Virus record (IMG/VR): IMGVR_UViG_3300042484_000522
Coordinates: 1-22,212 of that record
Reading direction: 5' to 3' (one strand)
DNA length: 22,212 nucleotides
DNA from: a virus
The translations under genes were made by a program, and so were the position numbers. This document shows positions 5,836 through 11,791 of this stretch, piece by piece; the stretch's first letter is position 1; every line of letters starts with the position of its first letter. The notes under the pieces are model-generated. The model was not told where the DNA came from and did no database searches. It saw only the letters and a program-made list of their open reading frames with translations.

Positions 5836-6369
5836 TTATGACTTGGTGTCGGGTTGAGAATTAGAGTTTGAATATACTTTAAGAAGGTCTTTATTATGAT
5901 TAAAAAAATGATCAAAGTCAACGAGAATCCAATCACCCTGATTTTTAGATGTATAGTACATAAACTGGTCAGTAACCCATGTGTACTTAGTTTGAACAGC
6001 GATAAACTTACCTTTGCGATTGATCTTAACAAACAAAATGTTTAGATCGTCTTTATCTGCTACTGCCATTAACTGTTCTAACCATCCATCAAGTTGTTTA
6101 CAGCTACCTGCTAGAACTTGATGAAACGGGAAGTCTCCATAAGATTTACATTCACAATTGAAGTTAACCCATGAATCTGGAGCAGCTATATCACCTTTAA
6201 AAGACTTTACTTGGTTCGTGTCAAGAGATTCTTTTCTTACAGAATTCTTTCCACCAACATAAGCTCCTGAATTAGGGATTCTATGAAAGCTGGATTGATA
6301 TAAGTCGCTAAGATATATAGCGACTGTTCTTTCCCAAGAATTACCTTTTGCTTTTTGTGGTGATGTCAT
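5836..6369 (-). CDS. PD-(D/E)XK-type nuclease, possible Holliday-junction resolvase
   Basis: A 177-residue protein with the layout of a compact PD-(D/E)XK nuclease: an N-terminal helix with E13 (GNSWERTVA), then FHRIPNSGAY, then G59-D60 and, 13 residues on, E73-C-K75 in the strand CECKSY. E13, D60, E73 and K75 are the expected metal-binding and catalytic residues. A Gln in FHQ (about residue 83) also fits families that carry a QxxxY-like helix. It follows gp46 by 38 nt on the same strand, so it is probably part of the recombination operon and could process branched DNA, the job T4 assigns to endonuclease VII. The fold call is fairly safe; the substrate is inference from context. The C-terminus is polar and tail-like. 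The structured RNA region begins just after its stop. Confidence 0.75.
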   Translation of the reverse strand: MTSPQKAKGNSWERTVAIYLSDLYQSSFHRIPNSGAYVGGKNSVRKESLDTNQVKSFKGDIAAPDSWVNFNCECKSYGDFPFHQVLAGSCKQLDGWLEQLMAVADKDDLNILFVKINRKGKFIAVQTKYTWVTDQFMYYTSKNQGDWILVDFDHFFNHNKDLLKVYSNSNSQPDTKS

Positions 6370-6407
6370 ATCATTAATTATCGTGTTTCAAACTGTCCAA
6401 TTTATTT

Positions 6408-8483
6408 TCATACATCTTCACTGCTAGTAGCAAAGGTTGTAAATCCGTTTTCTTTAACTACTCGCAGTACGCTAGTTACACGATTGACTAGATCATCTTT
6501 ATGACTAATCAACCAAATAGATTTATTTCTAGTTCTGTTCATATCTTTTAATACTGACAATGAGTTTTCAACACCAACACTATCAGTACCGTTGTCTAAC
6601 AATTCGTCAATAAACAATACATTGATTGGAGAGTACAAGTTTTCCCATACATCGCGGAACGCCCAAGACAATGCTAATATCAGTCTGTTCATTTCTCCGC
6701 GGCTAAGATTATGAAAATCTAACTCTCTACCAAGTTCAGTAATCTCTACACTCAAGTCATTTTTGAACACAACTTGATGAGGCAATCCAATCTTGTCAAG
6801 ATAATGTGTCAATCTGCTGTTAAGATACGACAAGTTCTGATCAATAATCTTTTTACGAACAAATGAGTCTTTACTGGTTAACAATTCAACCAAGAACTTC
6901 AAATGATCAGCTTTTTTACTAAGTTCATTGATCGTATCAAATTTGATTTCTTGTAGTGCATCTTTTTTCATGTCTGCAATTTGATCAATATAAGGGTCAA
7001 TTTCGTTAGCTTTCTTTTCTAATTGTTCTAGCAAATTGCTAACTTTACTTTTATGCTCAATAGCTTCTTGTTCAGTATCGTAATGAGTTTTGGGCATAGT
7101 ACCTAAAGTTTCAACAACATGTTCACTAACTTGTTCTTGATATGGATCAGTTTCATTTTGCTTAGCTTGAATCATGTTTAAGATACTTTCTAGTTCAGAG
7201 TTATGCTTAAACGCTTCTGCTTCAGTATCGTAATAAGTGTTAGGTTCCAAACCCAATTCAAAAATAGAATTTTTATTTTTTTCTAATTCATTTTGGGTTT
7301 GGGCAACATCTCCTTGTGCTGATGCTAACAAAGCTTCTTTCTGACCTAAAACTTCATCATGCTTTGTATCATGTAAATCTTGTCCACAAGCATAGCATTT
7401 ATGATCTTTAAGAGTTTCAACTTCTTTTAATAGTTTGTCTACTAGCTTTTCTTCTTTGGCTAGTGTAGTTTGTAATGAAACAATTGTTTTGTTTAAAAGA
7501 GCTAGTTCTGCTTTTTTCTTTTGATGGCTAGTTAAATCTTTGTGTGCTTGTAGTTCAGCACTAATATCAATATGACTTAGTTGGTCGTAGGATTTTAAAA
7601 GAACAGCAATTTCACTTTCGTTCTTTTCTTTCCAAGCAGTTTGTCTAGCAAGTAATGCTTCATAAGCATCTTGTTTTTTCTTACGCTCAAAATACAAAGC
7701 CAATTCTTTATGGGTTAGTAATTCTTGCTCAATATTGATTTTACTAAGATCATCATATGTAACAGCCAAATTAGTTACATCTTCATCATGCTTAGCTGTC
7801 CAAAGTTTTTGTCTGCGTATCAAACTGTCTATTTGTTCTTGTACACGCTTATTGGCTTCTTCAATAGCTTTTACTTTAAATTCTTCTAACTGTACTTGAT
7901 CTTTTGTTTCTTTAGCCAAGATTTTTAGCTTTTCAGCTTTTTCGGATAGCAGTGTGATACCCATTAACTGTTCAATAATGTCACGCTGATCTGCTGCTTT
8001 CATAGACAAAAACGGTTCAGTATAAGTATTCAAAGCAATAATATGTTTAAACATATCATTGCTCATACCTATAATTTTTTCTATTTGTACCTGAGTTTCT
8101 TTATTTTCACCCTGTGCAGAGTCTTCACTGTCTTTTACTGCTTCTCCGCCTATGTAAAATTTCAAAAGATTGGGCTTTCTACCGCGCTCTATTTTATACT
8201 CAGTACCATTAACATTAAAGTCAAGAGTAACTAACATACCCTTTCCATTTGTACGGTTAATTAAATTATCTTTTCTGATGTTATTAATTGGAGAACCAAA
8301 CATTGCGTAAGATACTGCTTGAATCATTGTTGTTTTACCAACACCATTTCTGGCACCATCGCCCCCTAAGTCTAAGTTTTCGCCCAGAATAAGTGTTAAG
8401 TCTTTGTTATCAAAGTTTACTGCTTGGGTAACATTTCCAACAGAAAGAAAATTTCTAATTGTTAAATTCTTTAGTACGATCAT
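6408..8483 (-). CDS. 46: Recombination nuclease ATPase subunit gp46 (SbcC/Rad50 type)
   Basis: A 691-residue SMC-like ATPase that works with gp47 to resect double-strand ends for recombination-dependent replication. It shows the N-terminal lobe MIVLKNLTIRNFLSVG, a Walker A loop ending GVGKTT at 47-52, a long coiled coil, a zinc-hook C363-Y-A-C366, the signature LSRGEMNRL from 593, Walker B VLFIDELLD around 622-630 with D626/E627, and the switch His661 in SHKDD. The hook is close to the middle, as expected for an antiparallel coiled coil. T4 gp46 is 560 residues; the extra length is explained by internal duplications on both arms (repeats spaced 56 residues at W228/W284, and 50 residues at the two YDTE motifs ending at 421 and 471). 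The start overlaps the gp47 stop as ATGA, consistent with one-to-one coupled synthesis of the complex. Identification is very firm. Confidence 0.96.
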   Translation of the reverse strand: MIVLKNLTIRNFLSVGNVTQAVNFDNKDLTLILGENLDLGGDGARNGVGKTTMIQAVSYAMFGSPINNIRKDNLINRTNGKGMLVTLDFNVNGTEYKIERGRKPNLLKFYIGGEAVKDSEDSAQGENKETQVQIEKIIGMSNDMFKHIIALNTYTEPFLSMKAADQRDIIEQLMGITLLSEKAEKLKILAKETKDQVQLEEFKVKAIEEANKRVQEQIDSLIRRQKLWTAKHDEDVTNLAVTYDDLSKINIEQELLTHKELALYFERKKKQDAYEALLARQTAWKEKNESEIAVLLKSYDQLSHIDISAELQAHKDLTSHQKKKAELALLNKTIVSLQTTLAKEEKLVDKLLKEVETLKDHKCYACGQDLHDTKHDEVLGQKEALLASAQGDVAQTQNELEKNKNSIFELGLEPNTYYDTEAEAFKHNSELESILNMIQAKQNETDPYQEQVSEHVVETLGTMPKTHYDTEQEAIEHKSKVSNLLEQLEKKANEIDPYIDQIADMKKDALQEIKFDTINELSKKADHLKFLVELLTSKDSFVRKKIIDQNLSYLNSRLTHYLDKIGLPHQVVFKNDLSVEITELGRELDFHNLSRGEMNRLILALSWAFRDVWENLYSPINVLFIDELLDNGTDSVGVENSLSVLKDMNRTRNKSIWLISHKDDLVNRVTSVLRVVKENGFTTFATSSEDV
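7023..7252 (-). repeat. Tandem duplication in descending coiled-coil arm of gp46
   Basis: Two 150-bp units encode parallel segments: PNTYYDTEAEAFKHNSELES with QNETDPYQEQ, and PKTHYDTEQEAIEHKSKVSN with ANEIDPYIDQ. The DNA is also alike around the shared TTCAGTATCGTAAT at 7071 and 7221, which points to a fairly recent duplication. Confidence 0.8.
7490..7805 (-). repeat. Tandem duplication in ascending coiled-coil arm of gp46
   Basis: Two units spaced 168 bp encode LWTAKHDEDVTNLAVTYDDL with INIEQELLTHKEL, and AWKEKNESEIAVLLKSYDQL with IDISAELQAHKDL. They lie before the zinc hook and mirror the separate duplication after it. Confidence 0.8.
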
Positions 8484-9499
8484 AGATTTTTGTATAACTC
8501 TAATAGGGTCTTTGTATCATAAAAATCACTTTCAATGTTAGTGATTTCTTGTAAAATAATTTGATCCACTGACTCAAATTTTAGTTCAGTTTGCGCATTG
8601 TCTTGTGAAACACTGTCACCCTTCATTGGGATCAAAGTCATTTCTCTTAAATTATATTGAGGAATCAATGTTTCTCTGATAAAGTTAGCTTCTTCATATG
8701 AAATATCAATATCAAGATGTACTCTAACATGTGAGCGAGATAATAGCAAACCATCAGGGTTATCTAAGATTTCACTTAGCTTATACACTCTAAATGTAGG
8801 TTGTTTAGGCCAAGCATGAAACTCAGGTTCTTGATCCCATTCTAGAATCATCATTCCCCTAGCATCATCACCAGCATCTGCATAGTTGTGAGGGAATGCA
8901 TTTCCAATATACCAAATGTTTTTTCTAGCTTGTCGCTTGTGAAAATGCCCTGAGAATACTTTTTCAAACCCACTTACATGAGTATCACTAACTTCTCCGT
9001 GATCTGGCATCAGCACGGCCGCATTCATAAAAAAGTTGGGTAGTTCAAAATGTCCAAACAAATACTTGCCCTTCATTTTAGAAAGCTTTTTAAAGTCATC
9101 TCCGATCAACCAAGGAGCAATAACAACATCTTCATGCTTGAACCAATCGTTAACAATTATAATATTGGGTAGATGTTTAGCCCATTCTACTGAGCTAATA
9201 TCTCTACGATCTCTGTAGTATAAATCGTGGTTGCCTGGAATAAAGTAGACTTTTTCAAACGCATCGTTCATTTTCTCTAATGCTTTTAAGCCAAACTGTA
9301 GCGTTTGAATGTTGATACTTGCTCTATGATGATTCCAATCACCCAAGAAAAAACAAGTTTCACAACCCTCTTGCTTAGCTTTTTGAATGAACCATTCAAC
9401 AAAGTCTAAACAATCTTGATTGTGAATTGTGCTGTTGCTCTTATTTCCAAAGTGAATATCGGTAAAAACTGCTGCTTTTTTAAATAAATTATTAGTCAT
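8480..9499 (-). CDS. 47: Recombination nuclease subunit gp47 (SbcD/Mre11 type)
   Basis: A 339-residue calcineurin-like metallophosphoesterase, the nuclease partner of gp46. All signature motifs are present in order: D14-I-H16, G53-D54 followed by N56-H57-H58, G89-N90-H91-D92, G149-H150-F-E and G184-H185-F-H187. The last 100 or so residues form a C-terminal part expected to contact gp46. Length matches T4 gp47 (339 residues). The stop overlaps the gp46 start by the ATGA arrangement. The gene begins 50 nt after gp55 on the same strand; no good Shine-Dalgarno is seen before its ATG, so translation may depend on readthrough from gp55. Identification is very firm. Confidence 0.96.
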   Translation of the reverse strand: MTNNLFKKAAVFTDIHFGNKSNSTIHNQDCLDFVEWFIQKAKQEGCETCFFLGDWNHHRASINIQTLQFGLKALEKMNDAFEKVYFIPGNHDLYYRDRRDISSVEWAKHLPNIIIVNDWFKHEDVVIAPWLIGDDFKKLSKMKGKYLFGHFELPNFFMNAAVLMPDHGEVSDTHVSGFEKVFSGHFHKRQARKNIWYIGNAFPHNYADAGDDARGMMILEWDQEPEFHAWPKQPTFRVYKLSEILDNPDGLLLSRSHVRVHLDIDISYEEANFIRETLIPQYNLREMTLIPMKGDSVSQDNAQTELKFESVDQIILQEITNIESDFYDTKTLLELYKNL

Positions 9500-9542
9500 A
9501 AACCGTAGTATAGTATGTTAATAGAAAGAGATCAACTAGAAA

Positions 9543-9554
9543 GGTAATATTACC
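9543..9554. other. 12-bp perfect palindrome at the gp55 stop
   Basis: GGTAATATTACC reads the same on both strands and overlaps the gp55 stop codon, 50 nt before gp47. As RNA it would be only a weak hairpin, with TTTC after it on the minus strand. It could be a processing or binding site or simply chance. Confidence 0.5.
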
Positions 9555-10455
9555 CTTGATAATCTTTATCAGAGTTTTCACCCTGTCTAGTCCAACTTGG
9601 GGCTAACCCATTAGCTTCTAATATATCATCTCTAATGTGTTGTACTCGTTTTTCGGTATTTAAAACTCTACAAAAAGAATTGGTAATAGCAGCAGTGTAA
9701 TAAGCAAATGGATTAGCTGATTTCGCTTCATTGAATCTTAAGCCAACATAAGTTAGTTGTAAAATGGCTGCACCACGCATTTCATCATTATAAGTATATC
9801 CGCGCCAGTTAAACTTCATAGCATACTTTTCGCAAAGCATAATATACATTCTAGCTAACTTGTCAGTAATCTTTCCGTGCTCTTTGGAAAACTCTCCGGT
9901 TTGTAAGTCACCTTTCCAATGCGACTTGCCCACGCATATAAAGCTGTTGTTTTCATCTAATTTAAAATGCTGAAATGGGGGAAAGTTTACCTTTACATGT
10001 ACCATATCGTCTACTTCAACTTTTGTTACCGGATCTTCTAAGTCAGCAAAAGCGTCTAAACCTTCATGATCGTCAAACAAAATTAAGTCTTTGGCTGATT
10101 TTTTTACTACTGTTTTTCTAGGTTGTTTAACTGCAACAGGAATATGATCCCAAGTCATAACTCTAAATACGAGATCAGTTTGTTGTATACTTTCAGGAAG
10201 AATCTTTTCACCTAGCTCATGTGATAGTCTTGCTGCTCTAACTTCTTTTGCTTGTTGAATTTGTTCAGGTAAATAAGCATGATCTAAACTTTGTTCTATG
10301 CTTTCTGTGGGTTTGTCAATAATCAAATCATATCTATGATAGTCTTTGTTTGTAAATGCGCAATATGATGTTTTGCTTTCGTGTATTTGTTTTAAAATAT
10401 CTTTGTTATTTAAATAATTAACTTTCTTTGGTGTAGCTGTTATAGTTGTAATCAT
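9550..10455 (-). CDS. 55: Late-transcription sigma factor, T4 gp55 family
   Basis: A 301-residue divergent sigma factor that should direct host RNA polymerase to late promoters. The N-terminal YLNNKDILKQI resembles T4 gp55's YVNNKELLQAI. The region from about 205 to 275 (FNWRGYTYNDEMRGAA with W217, then KSANPFAYYTAAITNSFCRV and NTEKR) matches the sigma region 2 core that binds the beta-prime clamp helices and the -10-like box. T4 gp55 is 185 residues. The extra length is mainly about 150 residues between the N-terminal motif and the core, containing VGKSHWKGDL and FSKEHGKITDKLARMYIM before the core. The C-terminus ends DKDYQG and shows no SLDFLYE-like sliding-clamp-binding tail as in T4. The start has a good ribosome-binding site, AAGAGGT at 10459-10465, and a near-consensus sigma70 promoter lies upstream. 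Family call is firm from the core motif. Confidence 0.9.
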   Translation of the reverse strand: MITTITATPKKVNYLNNKDILKQIHESKTSYCAFTNKDYHRYDLIIDKPTESIEQSLDHAYLPEQIQQAKEVRAARLSHELGEKILPESIQQTDLVFRVMTWDHIPVAVKQPRKTVVKKSAKDLILFDDHEGLDAFADLEDPVTKVEVDDMVHVKVNFPPFQHFKLDENNSFICVGKSHWKGDLQTGEFSKEHGKITDKLARMYIMLCEKYAMKFNWRGYTYNDEMRGAAILQLTYVGLRFNEAKSANPFAYYTAAITNSFCRVLNTEKRVQHIRDDILEANGLAPSWTRQGENSDKDYQG

Positions 10456-10483
10456 AATACCTCTTAGTAATTGTAGAAGTTAA

Positions 10484-10512
10484 ACTATATACAAATCATG
10501 CACTTATATCAA
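10484..10512 (-). promoter_or_regulatory. Sigma70-type promoter for the gp55-gp47-gp46 operon
   Basis: On the minus strand TTGATA (10507-10512) is followed after exactly 17 bp by TATAGT (10484-10489), close to the bacterial consensus TTGACA-17-TATAAT. The predicted start lies around 10476-10478, about 20 nt before the gp55 ATG, leaving room for the AAGAGGT ribosome-binding site. This suits early or middle expression of the sigma factor and recombination genes by unmodified host polymerase. Confidence 0.7.
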
Positions 10513-10544
10513 GTACAAAGGGAAAATTTGGCGATTTTTTGAAT

Positions 10545-10552
10545 GATAAATA
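10545..10552 (+). promoter_or_regulatory. Late-promoter box (GATAAATA) for the baseplate block
   Basis: GATAAATA, fitting NATAAATA, sits 33 nt before the gp48 ATG. With T4-like spacing, transcription would begin around 10559. It forms the left arm of a 10-bp inverted repeat whose right arm is the same box on the other strand. Confidence 0.6.
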
Positions 10553-10563
10553 CAATGAGATAC

Positions 10564-10571
10564 TATTTATC
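10564..10571 (-). promoter_or_regulatory. Opposing late-promoter box (GATAAATA) toward gp55
   Basis: TATTTATC on the plus strand is GATAAATA on the minus strand. It faces the plus-strand box with 11 bp between them; the full inverted repeat is ATGATAAATA / TATTTATCAT at 10543-10552 and 10564-10573. It could make a late transcript into gp55, allowing self-reinforcement. Function is inferred. Confidence 0.5.
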
Positions 10572-10585
10572 ATAGGAATTAATCA

Positions 10586-11479
10586 ATGGCAATAAGTCCG
10601 TTTACACAAAGTCTAATAAGAAAAGGTCTTGGCAAGCTTGCCGGCTTGCCTGGGGATATAACTCGCACACAAGAATCTGCAACTAACAATCAATTTGAAC
10701 AGGCGCAGAATGACTGGAGAGTGCGACTAAGCCTAGCGCCGGATGCAACATATTTATATAAAGCATCAAAGCCAGGTATACTTAAACCCCTTAACGGCAC
10801 TAAAGGTGTGATATTCCCTTACACACCACAAATTCAGGTAAGTTATGCTGCAAACTATGAACCTACAGAACCTGTTCATTCTAATTATAAAATTTATCAG
10901 TACAGAAACAGTAGTGTAGATCAAATTTCAATAACTGCTACCTTTACAGCGCAAGATACTGAAGAAGCCAACTATATGTTAGCAGTTATACACTTTTTTA
11001 AATCAGTTACTAAAATGTTTTATGGTCGAGATCAAATGCCAGTGAACGGTACTCCTCCCCCGTTGTGTTTTCTATCAGGGTTAGGCACTTATCAGTTCAA
11101 TAATCATCCTATAGTAATTACTAGTTTTAACTATAGTCTACCTGATAAAGTAGATTATATAAGGGCGCAACTTGAGTCTCCGTCCCCGGTTCCAAATAAC
11201 GAGCCACCAACCGGTGCTCAAGAAGGAACACAAGCAAAAGAGCCCACAATAATACAGCGAATAGCCAGACTAGGGTTAACTTTATTGCCCGGCGGAGAAG
11301 CACCACCTACAGTATTCTCTCCGCCGAGACCGGGTAAATTTACTGACGCAACATATGTTCCTACACAGATACAAATACAGTTAACAGCATATCCAGTTGT
11401 TTCTAGAAATGACATCAGAGACAAATTTAGTTTAGAACAATATGCTAACGGTAGTTTAACTACAAAAGGTATATGGTAA
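10586..11479 (+). CDS. 48: Baseplate tail-tube cap/initiator, T4 gp48-like
   Basis: A 297-residue protein, first gene of the plus-strand baseplate block. The core VIFPYTPQIQVSYAANYEPT, YKIYQYRNSSVDQISITATF, AVIHFFKSVTKMFYGRD and GTPPPLCFLSGLGTYQFNN resembles the gp48-type proteins of marine T4-like phages, a tube-like fold that caps the hub and starts tail-tube polymerisation. T4 gp48 is 364 residues. It does not resemble T4 gp54, the other tube initiator. A proline-rich insert (about residues 203-258, with PSPVPNNEPP and FSPPRPGKF) precedes the C-terminal strand TQIQIQLTAYPVV. The start is supported by AGGA at 10574-10577, eight nt before the ATG, and a late-promoter box lies 33 nt upstream. 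The stop overlaps the gp53 start as TAATG. The fold-family call is fairly safe; the exact gp48 label is less so. Confidence 0.7.
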   Translation: MAISPFTQSLIRKGLGKLAGLPGDITRTQESATNNQFEQAQNDWRVRLSLAPDATYLYKASKPGILKPLNGTKGVIFPYTPQIQVSYAANYEPTEPVHSNYKIYQYRNSSVDQISITATFTAQDTEEANYMLAVIHFFKSVTKMFYGRDQMPVNGTPPPLCFLSGLGTYQFNNHPIVITSFNYSLPDKVDYIRAQLESPSPVPNNEPPTGAQEGTQAKEPTIIQRIARLGLTLLPGGEAPPTVFSPPRPGKFTDATYVPTQIQIQLTAYPVVSRNDIRDKFSLEQYANGSLTTKGIW

Positions 11480-11790
11480 TGTCAAATAGTATATATCCTG
11501 CAACAAGTCCTTATTATCTGACAGATATTAATGATGATAAGTATCTAGATACATTGAGGTACAGACCTATACCTAAGTTAGCTTCTGATGTATTATATAT
11601 TATACCTCAAGTTTATGAATTTAGGCCTGATATGCTAGCCTATGACTTATATAGTGATTCTAGATTATGGTGGGTATTTGCTGAACGCAATCCCAACAAA
11701 CTAGGTTACGATCCATATTTTGACTTTGTTGCAGGTATATCAATTTATATACCTAAAATGAGCACATTAAAACAGGTGTTAGGCATTTAA
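11479..11790 (+). CDS. 53: Baseplate wedge protein, T4 gp53 family
   Basis: A 103-residue protein from the ATG at 11479; an in-frame ATG two codons earlier (11473) is possible. I chose 11479 because it overlaps the gp48 stop as TAATG and leaves nine nt after AAAGGT at 11464-11469, a normal ribosome-binding distance, while 11473 leaves only three. The sequence has typical gp53 features: YRPIPKLASDVLYIIPQVYE, RPDMLAYDLYSDSRLWWVFA followed by ERNPN, and the end FDFVAGISIYIPKMSTLKQV. gp53 joins neighbouring wedges and holds the inner baseplate together. T4 gp53 is 196 residues, so this is a short form similar to those in other marine T4-like phages. One nt separates its stop from the next start. 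Confidence 0.85.
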   Translation: MSNSIYPATSPYYLTDINDDKYLDTLRYRPIPKLASDVLYIIPQVYEFRPDMLAYDLYSDSRLWWVFAERNPNKLGYDPYFDFVAGISIYIPKMSTLKQVLGI

Positions 11791-11791
11791 G

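Noticed and set aside
5829-6032. Minus-strand 67-codon open frame in another frame of the nuclease gene
   Set aside because: Overlaps the nuclease gene, which has a clear active-site layout; this frame shows only low-complexity hydrophobic residues.
11473-11478. Start of gp53 at 11473
   Set aside because: It leaves only three nt after the AAAGGT ribosome-binding site; the ATG at 11479 has a normal distance and overlaps the previous stop.
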